A stretch of 64,000 nt of DNA from Earliella scabrosa (GCA_022605405.1 JABYQQ010000025.1:434001-498000), one strand, 5' to 3'; shown: positions 1 through 11,689, numbered from the stretch's first letter. Program-made: numbers and translations. Notes: generated by a model not told the origin, from the sequence alone.

Positions 1-32
1 TTGTAAAAGCCAGGGGCGTTCTTGAGAGACAT
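1..32 (-). CDS. 5' end of a gene running off the left edge
   Basis: An ATG at 30-32 on the minus strand opens a frame reading MSLKNAPGFY to the window edge. It is supported by a TATA-like CTATAAAG about 125 bp upstream (155-162) and pyrimidine-rich DNA between the two. Too little is inside the window to assign a family. A chance ATG cannot be excluded. Confidence 0.35.
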   Translation of the reverse strand, partial: MSLKNAPGFY

Positions 33-154
33 GGTGGGGACGCAGAGAGTGAAAACGCAGGGCAACCGCTGAGCAAGCCGGGAAGTGGAGCGCAAGTCGT
101 AGAGGATGAGCGGGGAGAGGGTAGTCGAACGGTCTCCGCAATGGCCGGGGGTGA

Positions 155-162
155 CTTTATAG
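155..162 (-). promoter_or_regulatory. TATA-like box for the left-edge gene
   Basis: CTATAAAG on the minus strand, about 125 bp upstream of the candidate ATG at 32. The start of transcription would be expected about 30 bp further along. Inferred from position only. Confidence 0.3.
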
Positions 163-2439
163 GTACCGCAATGGTACGGCAGGCCATGCTTCGCGAACGC
201 TTTCTCTGATATGCAGAAGTAGAGATCTGGCGGCTTCATCCTACCTTGTGGAAAACCCAGCCCGCAGCCGATAGGATTCAGGATAACCGACCCGCGCTCG
301 CGGGGTCCGAGCGGTGCTTCTCTGACAACTTCGGCATTTGGATCAAATTGTTCTACGCCTGGGAGAATTCAGAAGAATCTTACCTCGGACCGTAGAAGCG
401 CCTTGAATAGACCTCCGAGGACACAACGGACGTGAGGGCTGTGACTGGAAAGGGTTGACGATCCCTCGCGGTGTTCACTGTGGCGCGTTCGGTTTCTTGC
501 ATAGCGCACGACTATGCGGCGACATGTAGCCCCTCCGCGCGTCTGCATGTTGTACATCGGTAGGAGACAACCTGTATCAGAATAGAAGCCACGATGATTC
601 GCTGTGAACAACATATTCTCATGCTCGCCAGATGACATGCGAACATACGGGGAGACCTATGAGCCGAGCCCATCAGCTGTCGTCATTCGTTCTTGTCAGT
701 GGTGAGGGGGCGATACCGACTTTGGTGACAACGGCTGTGGATGGCGGGGTGAAGGGCGAGGAGAGGCTACAGCTTGAGCGATAGCTATCGCGATCCGGGG
801 TATGTAGATCTGGTCGATGGCCACTCCGCTTCCCACTCCCCCGACCGGCGCTCACGAGCTGCATGCGAACATTACGGAACCAACCTCTAAGCGTCAACGC
901 TCAAGTATGTGATCCCGAACGCCATGATGATGCAGGCCTGTCGAGCGCTGTGTTATGCGGAGAGTGCCCGTCAATTGTGACCTGCAACACTATGTGAGTG
1001 GGTGTGGATAACATGGACGGCATCATGAAGTGTTTTGATGCTCTTGTTGCGAATAGAGGTCAAGACGAAACTCTGCACCAGCATTTGATGGAACCCCGGC
1101 AACTCAGAGGGCATGATACTGTACGGCATAACTCCGCTACTGCGCATGCTCTGGAAAAGACCCCCTCTGATCCGAAGTCCATGCAGTCAGCGTCCTAAAT
1201 ACAGAGCACCACATCCATCGTCGCACTCTTGCAGTGCGTATATGAGAGTGGAAATCTACCACGACAGGCTCGTGCATGGCAATCCCTCCGATGATTGAGC
1301 GCTGTGCATCATCACCGTGCTAAGCGGCAGGAAGCGCTACTCAGAATCACAAGAACGACATGCTTCAGGAGAGGGATGTGCGAAGAAGCACCATACAATC
1401 ACCGTCCTGATGTTCGAGCGGTTTCGCGAAGCAGGGAACAGCGTGCCGGAGGGGTCACGATATCAATGAGAGGCGCTGCTGCCACGACCGCATGTCCTGA
1501 GCTGTCCTGATACACGCCTGAGGGAGCCTGGAGGCGACTCTAGCGAGGTATTTATCAGCAGAATGAGTTCACTGAGCTCGACCACACCATGCGTGGGACA
1601 GGCCATGGATGCAATAGCATATATAGCAAGAACAAGGGCCGACGAGCAAAGACGTCAGGCCCAAACGTGAGTGAGCTGTGCCATATACATATACATCTTT
1701 GCGGAGGCAGGGGACGAGAATATCTCTTGAAGATCTTACGTACCGTATGTGCATTGTGCAATGTGGATAGAGTCGTCTACCCCGTGGCAAGCAACCCGCT
1801 GGCCCGCGCTGGGCCTGGTCGCTAACCTTTGATTTGTCGGAGGCCGCTATTATGGTCGACTGGATGATCGACTGTAAATGCACGGCAAGAGGCAAGCTTG
1901 GGCTAGGCTCGGGCTGATAGTAGTGGACTGGTTATGTTTCGATGGTGGGTAGTTGGAGGAAGAGAGCAAGAAGACAGGCGGCAGGAGTCGTGGGAAAGCC
2001 GACAGGCGCGAGCGTCCCCCTCAGCGTGCCGTCGGCGTTCTCGGCTTCGGTAATCTCGGTCTGCATAGGCGCTGGCAACTAGGATCCTGGTAGACGTGCA
2101 GATACTTCAGCCTGAGAGGGCTGCGTGGTACGACCCCACCTCTCAGTCAACCATCGAGCATTTACTCTGTACGGAAGACTTCAATGGCAGTACTTTAGGG
2201 GAAGCATGCATTGAGTGTAAATGCGGCGAGGAAACTGGGCCAAAAAGCAGATTCAATAGCTTTAAGCAATCTGATATGACAGGAACGGGTACTCGAACTC
2301 TATGACGACACGTTTTGCCGGACTGACGGTTTGACTGAAACGTACTGACTGGGCTACATGTTCTCCTCCTGCACGCAGCTCCGTATCTCCACTAGAGCCC
2401 ACACGAAGAGCGACCTCCAGCCTCAGGCGCAGGTCCCAA
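163..2439. other. unassigned region, no convincing gene
   Basis: Only short scattered frames occur (under about 110 codons, overlapping on both strands) without recognisable domains or a splice structure that joins them. No tandem repeat or terminal inverted repeat was seen. It may hold the promoter of the left-edge gene and the 3' flank of gene A. Confidence 0.5.
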
Positions 2440-4098
2440 TCAGAAAGGCTTGAAGGGCAAGCGGCCCGGGGGGATCATGCTTCCTAAGACCGGCCCGAAC
2501 AGACCAGCGGAGAAGTTCGCGGTCTCGTTGGCGACCGCGGCGCCGTCGATTGGGATGCGCTCGTCAATGCGCGCGCCCTCGCCAATTGGGATAGTCTCGT
2601 CGATGCGGGCGCCGCCACCGATTGGGATTGTCTCGATGATGCTCGCGCCGCCGCCGATTGGGATTGTCTCGTCGATGCGTGCTCCGCCACCGATTGGGAT
2701 GCGCTCGTCGACGCGCGCGCCGCCGCCGATGGGGATCGTCTCGTCGATGCGCGCGCCCCCGCCGATTGGGATCGTCTCGATGATGCTCGCGCCGCCGCCG
2801 ATTGGGATCGTCTCGTCGATGCGTGCTCCGCCACCGATTGGGACGCGCTCGTCGATGCGCGCGCCCCCGCCGATGGGGATCGTCTCGTCGATGCGCGCGC
2901 CCCCGCCGATGGGGATCGTCTCGTCGATGCGTGCTCCGCCACCGATTGGGATGCTCTCGTCGATGCGTGCGCCGCCACCGATTGGGATGCGCTCGTCGAC
3001 GCGCGCGCCCTCGCCGATTGGGATCGCAGCCTCCTCCGAGGGTATCGGTATAATCTCGCCCTGGCAGCCCTCCGTGATGGTGAACGACGTTTCCTCCTTG
3101 AGCGACGTGACGTTGTGCAACCACGTGCGGCCCGGTATCTCGCGTATCCCGTGTGGGATGAGCTCTCCCTCCTCGTAGGCATGGTCTCCGGCCGTAATGC
3201 ATAGGGTGGGAGGGAGGGTCTCGTCAATGGCCTGTTTGTCTGGAACATTGCGGCACACCATCGCCAAATTAAACTCCTCTTTAGTTGCGATTGAGCTGAA
3301 GAAGCCTGTGGAAGCGCAAGCATGAGTGAGATGCACCGCGGGGATAACGCGGATACGACTCCCCTATACCAATGTCAACCTGTTGGCCGGTCTCGTTGAC
3401 TGCCTTGGCAGTCGTCACGCCAGGTGTGAACACAGGGTCCTACCATGCTGCTCAGCACACAATGAGGTTTACGTCACTGCAAATGGAAACGCACAGTCCA
3501 TGTGTCAGGCTGGTCTCCCCGAGGGTCCGTGCGCAGGAGCGAAGTGGTCTGCCCAATCTATCGTGGCACGTGTCATTCAGAGGGCAGCCTACTGCGGACG
3601 TGGGGGCATACCTTGATCGGAGTGTAGGCCTCCGCGGTGACGATGGAGTTATGTCCCACTCGAGCAACACAAACGCCGAGCCTGCGGGAGACAGACTTTA
3701 GACACCAAGTAACCATTCATACTGAGACCTGATAACCCACGTGTCAGTCCACGTTACTGTCGCCTCGGATTCACCTAAGATTCCATAGTAAGCGTATATG
3801 ATCGACAATATTCATGGCGCCACTGACCGTAGGGAGCAAAGCGAATGACTCTGAGACGAGTTGTGAGACAAGTGGTTTGATGGCGAAGTGCGAGAGTGAT
3901 AGACGTACTTCCAAGCAACGGGGGACTGCGTTGGCACAGATAGCTCGGCACTGTTCATGAGCCTCCGCGACATGAAAAAGAGCATGATCTTTGCCTCACG
4001 GCCTAGGCCGTTACTAGTCACAGGTGCCAGTGAGGCAGAGCACGGCCGACGAGGTGCTGAAGTACGTACCACTTAAAAGTAATCTTCTTAGTCGTCAT
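2440..4098 (-). CDS. paralogue A: family of unknown function, C-terminus replaced by 12-residue repeats
   Basis: I do not recognise this family. The model comes from aligning three paralogues in this window. Exons: 4070-4098, 3909-4013, 3828-3850, 3741-3774, 3612-3681, 3495-3557, about 3364-3439 and 2440-3305, giving about 421 residues. The N-terminal part aligns with B and C: a start like MTTKKITFK, then a segment ending SPVAWK, then GQTTSLL, then AVNETGQ. The last exon keeps the FNLAMVCRNV segment and then runs into 13 copies of a 12-residue unit (IPIGGGARIDET type) plus one decayed copy, ending shortly after. Exons 9-11 of B and C have no counterpart. The exon-7 donor, GT in B and C, reads GG here, so a donor at 3348 (exon 7 = 3349-3439) may be used, or splicing may fail. 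No signal peptide or membrane segment is seen. It could be an expressed variant or a decaying copy. Confidence 0.6.
2557..3024 (-). repeat. 36-bp coding minisatellite, 13 units
   Basis: Thirteen 36-bp units lie in frame in gene A, with a degenerate 14th unit just 3' on the minus strand. Each encodes 12 residues of the form IPIGGGARIDET, with variants ending VDER, IDER, IDES or SIIET. Units 5-8 and 9-12 share the same order of variants (DER, DET, IIET, DET), indicating duplication of a four-unit block of 144 bp. Because 36 is a multiple of three, several other frames on both strands are also open. Confidence 0.95.
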
Positions 4099-5084
4099 TG
4101 TAATTGATCAGTGGAGTGGACACGGGTGAAGTTAAGAAGGGAGCAGAAGATGGGAATGGTGCTGCCGGAGGTCAGACCGTTGCTCTTATATATGCTGCGC
4201 CCTTGCGCTTGAAGCGACGACCACGGAAGGTTCCCCAACGCCTCGTTATGCACTTATCGAGTCAGCAGACGGCGGTTGACGATACCGATCCCACCCTCTG
4301 CATTTTCCCGGGGGGCGTGTTCATTCGCCGCAGATTCCAAGCAAGAGTTGACGTCGATTCGAGTAGGGCGAGAGCCGGTGAGATTGTACTCCGGCATTGA
4401 ATAGTGGATTTGCCTGTGGTCACGCATCATCAGTCGATCTCATGGGTGACAGTAAGAATGGACGCCCTACCAGGGCATATGGCTACTATCGATGTGCCGC
4501 TTGGATCCATGCATCCGAAGCACTGAGACCAGAGGCCAGCCAGAGAGAAATGAAGTCGATCGGTCGATGAATTGATTGCTCTGACGGTGGCAAGTTGTCT
4601 GGGCCGTTTGGGTGCGTCTGCCACAATATTGACATGCGACGGAAGACGCCGGAAGATCTCCGAAGATGCGCCGTACATTGCAGTGCATACAGTGCGAGTT
4701 CTCCGCCTGCGTATGTAGTGCGTCAAGTTGGCCCCAGTGTACGTGAAGAATTCGTCCAACCTCAATTGTTGGATCATGGTCCATGCTGCGTGCATTGTCT
4801 TGCACTGCGATCCGTGTTGATTCTCGAGCGCTCAACCGCTCGCGATCGAGGCCGTCAGCATAAATACTAGTAAGCACTTCAACAGTAGACATCGGGCCCA
4901 GTACTACAATGCCTAGTGCGCCCGAGTCCTCTCAGCACCTCAGCACCGCAGACTCGCAAAGGCGGTAAACCGATCATCTATCGAAGCAATACGACAATAA
5001 CAGGGCCACTGAAACTCAGAACTTGACTGATTCATGATCCGCTTCCTTTGAGCAGCTCCACGACTCTCTACTGGAGGCTGGAGC
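4099..5084. other. promoter side of gene A and 3' flank of gene B
   Basis: The stretch 4099 to about 4560 is the upstream region of gene A and aligns with the upstream region of gene B (about 6922-7450). A TATA box is at 4185-4192. From about 4600 to 5084 only short overlapping frames occur and I see no gene. Confidence 0.55.
4185..4192 (-). promoter_or_regulatory. TATA box of gene A
   Basis: TATATAAG on the minus strand, 87-94 bp upstream of the ATG at 4098. The same element, within GCATATAAGAGCAAC-type context, lies at the equivalent place upstream of gene B, so it was copied with the duplication. Confidence 0.6.
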
Positions 5085-6921
5085 TCACGGGAAGAGGCTC
5101 ATAACCGACGCCTTCCGACCGATCGTGCGCGTCTTGCCGTAGCTGACCGGGGCCTGCGCCTGAGGCTGGGCGAGGCCACTCTCGACGTCAGCAACCCCGT
5201 TGGTGACCGTGACACCGTCGGTTCCGTTCGCGGTACCGTTCATGTTGTTGTTGTCACCGGCCAGTTCCCCGGCAACGGTCAGGACGTCGGCGATCTTCTG
5301 GTTGACGACCCCAGCAGGGATCGGCTGGGTGGCACCGAAATCAGCTCGCTGCCCGCCGCGAAACGAACGATGACATACCGTGCTGTCGTACCACTCATAA
5401 CCCGCAGGGTTGATGTCGCTACCAGCCAGCATGGGGCCCTGAGAATAGAACATGAGCGAGCCAGCGCGCTCGCGGATGGCCACGCGCGCCCCGAAGCCGT
5501 GTCCCTCGATGTAGCCGAGGATTTCCTTCTCGGCCTGGTTGCAGCTCGTGAGATCCGGTAGGACGAGGTCAAGGCGCGCATCGCTGTCGCGGCTCTGTCC
5601 ACGGCAGATGGTGTCAGCACTGGGGGAGGGACATTGCTACGCAGAACTTAAAGACTGACGGACCTTGACGATGACCTTGACGCGATAGCCCTTCGCGGAG
5701 AGGTGCTTACAAATGTCCGCGAGGCTGTCTTGCACCTGCTGGTAGGTCTCGAACGCGAGCGTCGCGCGGTAGTGGCGAGACTGCCCATGAGAAGGCGTAA
5801 GCGGATGCCACGTTCAACAAATATCCACTCACGACGCAGGGGATGGGCAGGGGCGGAGGGATAGCTTCCGCTCTGAAGGCATCCGCAGCAGCGTTGATTA
5901 CTTCCTTGGCCTTAAACTCGCCATCGGCATCCTTATAGATGCTGATCACAGTCGGCTGCCGCCTGCCAAGCTTCCTCAGGTCTGCCTCCCAGATGGGCTT
6001 CGCACCCCTCATGTCCTCCCGGATGAGCTCCCCCTGCTGGTAGTTGATACCGTCGACCGCGACGTATGCCTTCAAGATGGGCGCGAAATTCCCGTCGACA
6101 TCCTCCTTATGTTCAACATCTTTGCACACAAGTGCCATGTTATACTTCTCGTCTGCCATGAAGCCTGACAGAATGCCAGCGTTAGCGAGATGCACCGCGC
6201 GGGTAGCACTGACACGACTGACCCTGGCCGATGTGAACCCGTCCACCGGTCATGTTAACTGCCTGGGCAGTCGGCTGGCCAACCTTGTTCCGGGGAGCCT
6301 GTCATCGTGGTTGGTGCCCGTTGGTATATGCAATGGCGCAAGTGTGCAACTCACAGTCCAGAAGTAATTAGGAGGGTTGTAACGGAGGGAAGTAGTCTGG
6401 CCAGTCTATGGTGACATCTGTCAACACTCAGATAGCATGAAGCGAACATGGGGGCATACTCGGATTGGAACGTAGGCTCTTGCAATCGCCGGCAATTTGT
6501 CTGGCAACTCAGCAGCACAGACGCCAAGCCTATTGAAGGTAGGTAAACGTGAGTAACAGATGTCCAGACCTTGAAGGGCCTTGATGACTCACGTGCTAGT
6601 CCAGGTCACTCGGAAATCGGAAGATGCTAAGACGAAATACTGAGCGATGATTCGTCGTGATAGATGTGTTCCACAGACCATCAGCAGCAAGGGTGGTAAC
6701 TCTGAGAAGATCATGAGACGAGGCTGAGGTGGGAAAGACTAGTCACGTACTTCCAAGCAATGGGGAACTGCGTCACAAACAGCTCGCTACTCGGTGGCAT
6801 GAAGCAAAGCATCAGCGTCAACTCGTTGCCGAGTTTATCGCTTGTGATCAGTAAGACATTGTAGACAACACGCAAGGAATTGTATAATGTACCTCGTGAA
6901 CTTGATCGTCCTAGTGGCCAT
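5085..6921 (-). CDS. paralogue B: 11-exon protein of unknown function
   Basis: Unrecognised family, predicted 425 residues. Exons on minus: 6893-6921, 6751-6840, 6679-6701 (23 nt), 6593-6626, 6460-6529, 6355-6405, 6223-6298, 5833-6164, 5664-5780, 5379-5594 and 5085-5324. Every junction has GT/AG ends, and phases match gene C exon by exon. Landmarks in order are MATRTIKFT, a segment LMLCFMPPSSELFVTQ, GQTTSLR, AQAVNMTGGRV, KYNMALVCKDVEHKED, AYVAVDGINYQQGELI, RHYRATLAFETY, RVKVIVK, ARVAIRERAG and a C-terminal YGKTRTIGRK that matches YGKTRVGKK in C. There is no signal peptide or transmembrane segment, so a cytosolic or nuclear protein is likely. The 54-nt intron 10 is a multiple of three and open, so retention would give a longer isoform. 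The function is unknown. Confidence 0.75.
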
Positions 6922-7016
6922 TGTAATCGAACGGTGGAGAGTGGACAGGAACTTGTGAAGTAGAGAGAGCTGAAGATGTAGATGGTGCTGCTGTTGGTCA
7001 GTGTCGTGCCGTTGCT

Positions 7017-7022
7017 CTTATA
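7017..7022 (-). promoter_or_regulatory. TATA box of gene B
   Basis: TATAAG on the minus strand about 96-101 bp upstream of the ATG at 6921. It is the positional equivalent of the gene A TATA box. Flanking sequence (gctgcgc...cgcttgaagcgacga) is shared between the copies. Confidence 0.55.
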
Positions 7023-8734
7023 TGCTGCGCTATTGCGCTTGAAGCGACGAACACGGAAGGTTCTTCAACACCTCGATATGCACTAAAAGAGTTAGCGTAC
7101 GGTGGTTGACGAGACTGACCCCACCCTCTGCATAATCCCGGGGGAGCGTGTCCGCTTGCGATGGATTCTGAGCATGAGTTGACGTCTGGTCAAATGGGGT
7201 GAGAGTCGGTGATGTTCCACGCCGGCATTGAATAGCGGGACTGCCTATAGTTACGCAACATCAGCCGGTCTCACAGGTTGACAGAAGAAATGGACGCCCT
7301 ACCAGGGTAATGGCGCTGTGGCTAGTTTCAACTTCGGGTAACCGAACCAAGTTTCCCTGTATGGCGTGTCGCTCAGTCTGATGTCTTGACTCAAGAGTCC
7401 CGAGTGATGAAGTCGAATCTTCTGGTCCTATCGATGGATGGAGCCTGGAGCTGTAGAATAAGGCCCAAATCCGGGAGTTTGAATGAAAGTATCGTGTACG
7501 ACCAAGGGAACTATACATATGTCCACTCCGTGTGCTGCGGGACAAGAACGGGAGGGTAGAACCACTCACCGCGGCGTGTCGGGTACAACCTTGAAAAACC
7601 ACGTACCTGAGCGGCCGTTAGGACACTCAGTACTTTGTGAAATTGAATGTTGGCTACTCACATCTGGCACTAGATGAAACGACGGCTCACGCCGTCTCCG
7701 CGAGGGTACTTCACCGGATTTCGCATCAGTACAGATGGAACTGATCCTGTGCTGATCCGACCACGCAGTCGCGTGGGGTTGTTGTATGGTGCATCTGATT
7801 CGTGTCATACTTCCACGAAAGCCACGACATTCTGGTATGTAATGCGCCGGAGATACCCTCTTCAATTCGCTGATTGCAATACACCCGCCAGGCTCACTGC
7901 CAGGTCACAGTCCCAAGGGTCAGTAGTTCGAACGTTCCGAGCTAGAAGGGCTGGTGACGATGAGTACGTCAAACTCGTGTTCATCTATCAGCACGTCAAG
8001 CGAGTGAACTCTCAGTGGCCCAAAGGTGTGACAGGGGTACCGAAAGGCTCGTCGTGAAAGGTCGAGTTGAAATTGAACCGTAGAACTTCAAGTGGCTTCG
8101 GGTGCCGTCGTCTCGGTGATTGCCGGTTCTGCCTCCTATGTTCGAGTCCGCCAGCTGGCAGAATCAATGCTCTGTTTTTGACTCATGCCACGACATCGTT
8201 CCTCTCCTCTTATCGTTGACACTGTTCCGATAACAATTGATACGCTGAATTCTCCCTCCGCAGAGGGACTTCGTAGCCTGGGCGTCAAGCATGCGAAGGT
8301 CTCACCACAAAAGATTGTTCAGAACCCGGACTCGGAGTCGTGGCAGCTTGCCATATTCTGCGCAGCCTCTCGGGTAGCTGTTTCTACCGTAACCATGGCT
8401 GATGATCACACGCGCACATCTTGAAGCAGTGTAGATTGGATCTGCCTGTAGAACCTGCTTGTTGCAGATCGGTCGGACTTAGAGCGTCCAAGACTCTGTC
8501 AAAGCACTCATTGACTGATGGTGGATCCTTCATGCTTCTACTGAATCGGAGCCCGGGGAATTTCCAGGACCGGGAACCCACGCCATATAATGAACGTCAA
8601 CCGTTTCTTGGAACCAGTTCGGCGCGATTGTTATTTGCAGCCGGGACCGACAACGCCCGTACTCTAACCACTTTCAGACACAAGTTCCTCACCAGCCAGC
8701 TTGCGTAACCCCGCGGACGACAGACAGGTCTGCG

Positions 8735-8740
8735 ATATAA
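8735..8740 (+). promoter_or_regulatory. TATA-like box of gene C
   Basis: ATATAA within GCGATATAAG on the plus strand, about 125 bp upstream of the ATG at 8863. The spacing is like that of genes A and B, but the flanks are not obviously homologous. Confidence 0.4.
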
Positions 8741-8862
8741 GTTGTGCAGGTACGGCCCGTGAACTCTGCAGTACTTCCTACACACCCTCACTACTCTAGC
8801 AACTTCACTTGCCCAGACAGCGCAACCTTGCGAACGCATCGTACATTGCAGATTAGTACAAG

Positions 8863-10756
8863 ATGGCCATTAGGAAAATCACTTTCACGAGGTAAGTATT
8901 GCGTGGAGACATACCTGCAGTACGGCTTCCTTGGTCTAATTGTTCCTAATCTATAGCACGAACCTCGGTGACAATGCCAAGCTCATGCTTTGCTTCATCC
9001 CTCCGACTGCCGAGGCGTTCGTCACGCAGTTCCCGATCGCATGGAAGTGAGCCCCACCATCTCTCCCCCTCCAGTGTCCGAGCTCTCATGACACTCCTGT
9101 ACTTCTTAGAGTCACCACTCTCCAGGCCAAACGTAAGGATCTTGTGGAGTCCCTCAGCTCTGTCTAACCCAGCACACAGGCAAGTCGGAACTCAATGCGA
9201 TCTGGTCGAGCACGTCAGTATTTTTATATTCACATTGAATATTAGCTGACTCTGCTTGCACATCCAGTCCCGGCTTTTGTGAGGCAGAGATTGATTCGAA
9301 CAAGATGATGAACGCTGGAAACTACACTCCCATCGATGTGGGCATCTATACGTTTCCAGCCTGTCCCCTACAGCAGCTCATACGTTTATGACTCGCAGGC
9401 TGGTCAGTCGACTACCCTCCTTCTCGATGAAAGCACGAGCTCTCCCACCTACCACTGGACGGTGAGCCTCGCTTTCTTGCCATCAGGAATAACGAAAGCT
9501 CAACGGCGAGACGACAGGACCCGAAAGCTACGGGTGGCGTGGCTCCCGGCGTTCAGGCTGTCAACGGCACGGGAGACATAGCCAATATCGGCCTTGGTCA
9601 GTCTCTTTTGATGCCTCGCACAACATTGTCGTCGGCTCACCTCCGCGTCAGGCTTCATCACCGACCTCGACGGTTCCAACGAGCTCATGGACCCAACCGT
9701 CGTATACCCCAACGTCGTTACGAACAGGTCCGTCAAGGACGAGCTCCCGTCCGTGCTCAGTGCATATGTTGCCGTCGGCGACTACGAGGAGTCACAGATC
9801 ATCCCGAAGAACATTCTGAACTACACACCGGTGTGGAAGGGAGATCTCATTTCGCTCGGAGAGCACACCACGATCATCATCACTAAGAACCGTACCGGGG
9901 GGTACAAGGCCACGCAGCGTAACGGTGTGGTCTCGGATGACGTCCTGGCCGAGATTGCGGCTGAGTCTGAGCCTACGCCCGAGCCTGTGGCTGCAGCTGC
10001 AGTTGGAGTTGAGGGCGAAAGTTTCGGTGCGAGGATTCCCCTCTGGGAGGCTGTCGATACTCGCCTCCTTACTGGGAAGGTGAGCAGGTTGACTGCCGTT
10101 GCCATCCAAATAGACTGCTCACATTGCTCGCTGCAGCGTCAGTACGAGGCGACGCTCGCCTTCGCCGTCAGCCGGCCGTCTGACATCGGTCGTGGCTTGA
10201 AGATCATCATTGACTACCTCCTGGCGCGCGGGTATGCCGTCGAGGTCATCGCCAAGGTACGCTCTCGTCCACACCCCATTCCCTCCTCTCTCACTCCACA
10301 CTCACTGACCCTCGATCGCCGGTCGCAGGAGAACGACAACGACGTCAACGTGACGCTCGGCCTGCCGTACAGTGCTAGCTGCCGCCAGGCCGAGACGGAC
10401 ATCGTCAGCGCGACCGAGGCTATCGGCTTCCCCGGCCGCGTCGCGATCAAGAAGCGCGCTGGGGCCATCCGCCTCTTCCTCCACGGCCTGTTCAACTACT
10501 GGGCAGACATCAACCCCGCGTCCCCCGAATGGGTCGCGTCCAACAAGGTAGGCACCCTCTCATATCGACCGCGAGCGTTTCCTGACCTTCTGATCCCCAC
10601 CGTCAGCACATCCGCTCTGAGGAGTCGACCGGGGAGACCGTCGGGAACGGGGACGCTCAGAACGGCTTGAATGGAGACGCCACCCCGGTCACCTACGGGA
10701 AGACCCGCGTTGGCAAGAAGGGCCCCTCGTCTGTCGCCTCCTCTTCCGTCGCCTGA
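8863..10756 (+). CDS. paralogue C: 11-exon protein of unknown function
   Basis: Third member of the A/B/C family, on the opposite strand, predicted 434 residues. Exons: 8863-8891, 8957-9046, 9110-9132, 9180-9213, 9268-9337, 9399-9461, 9518-9596, 9652-10079, 10137-10256, 10329-10547 and 10607-10756. Exons 1-5 have the same lengths as in B (29, 90, 23, 34 and 70 nt), which is strong support for both models. It starts MAIRKITFTS and contains AKLMLCFIPPTAEAFVTQ, GQSTTLLL, GVQAVNGTGD, AYVAVGDYEESQIIPK, QYEATLAFAV, EVIAK, ADINPASPEW and the terminal motif YGKTRVGKK. An acidic, alanine-rich linker follows the central domain. No catalytic motif, signal peptide or membrane helix is seen, so I do not assign a function. 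Confidence 0.75.
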
Positions 10757-11689
10757 GCACGCTAGCACAAAGCCGGAGTGCTGAAATGGTTGCTGCCGTG
10801 GTAACCTCGTGTACCTCATATTTCTGGATCGGATTGACTGTCGTGCTCGAGCTCTACATTCCTCATCATACACGAATCGTTCAGTATCCTATCTGCGGTA
10901 CACGCCTCCAAATGACATCGAATATCAGAGACAAGCTACGCACCTCGTGGTGTATCTGGCTACTAGAGGGATGGACAAGGGATCGTCGAGAACGAAGGAG
11001 AGAAGCGGGAGGCGACAGGAGATAAGTAGTTGAAGACGATAACGCCTAGCGAACGAATGTCAGCCTCGAAATGAACGTAGGCGATACCAGGAGGCTGGCG
11101 CTGGTGTGATAACTCACATAGTCAAGCAGACTCTGTTTGCACTATCTGAGTGGCCTTGCGGTCAATACCCTGTGTGTTCTACCTGCATCGGAGCCACAAG
11201 CCACTGGCGGACGGTTTGAACCTACAAAGGCCACACTATCTTAACGTCCAGTACGGTGCTGGCCATATCCCGGCGATGTCATGCTCTGACCCAACACAGA
11301 GCGCAGACTCGGTCCGTCCATCTGTCCGCCTTGCAAGCCGGAGCGAAGCCTCTTGTAAGGTTTATGTAGATGACACCGCCACTGCTAGCGGCTGGCAGTA
11401 AGAGATCCTGGAACTAACTGCAAAGGCTGACAGCCTGACAGTCCTGGTCTAAATGTAACTTAAGCAACTTGCCAGAACCATCAACCGAGGCCCGCAAGCA
11501 GTTGAATATCTTCGTGCGCATATGGACAACGGGATTTCCGGCACTGCATTAACATTCTCTAGGTAATAGTCCGTCACAGCGTGAACCGAAAACACCAACT
11601 AGGATACCCAGCGGTCCGAAAGATAGAATAGATCTGGTCCGCACCTCTCGTGCACCGCCTCCCGCCAGCCACACGCCCTCCCAACTCCA
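10757..11689. other. intergenic, convergent 3' ends
   Basis: This lies between the stop of gene C (plus) and the stop of the Kre9/Knh1-like gene (minus). Only short frames occur and no gene, repeat or RNA was recognised. Confidence 0.5.

Larger units (their letters stand above)
6922..8862. other. divergent upstream region between genes B and C
   Basis: Genes B (minus) and C (plus) are transcribed away from each other. The B side (to about 7450) is a diverged copy of the gene A upstream region. The rest holds only short frames without family resemblance. TATA-like elements for B (7017-7022) and C (8735-8740) lie at its two ends. Confidence 0.5.

Noticed and set aside
2450..3178. Plus-strand open frame of 242 codons over the minisatellite
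   Set aside because: A by-product of a 36-bp repeat without stops. The minus frame continues into sequence homologous to genes B and C.
7674..8057. Plus-strand frame of 127 codons between genes B and C
   Set aside because: No similarity to the A/B/C family or any domain, no promoter or splice support.
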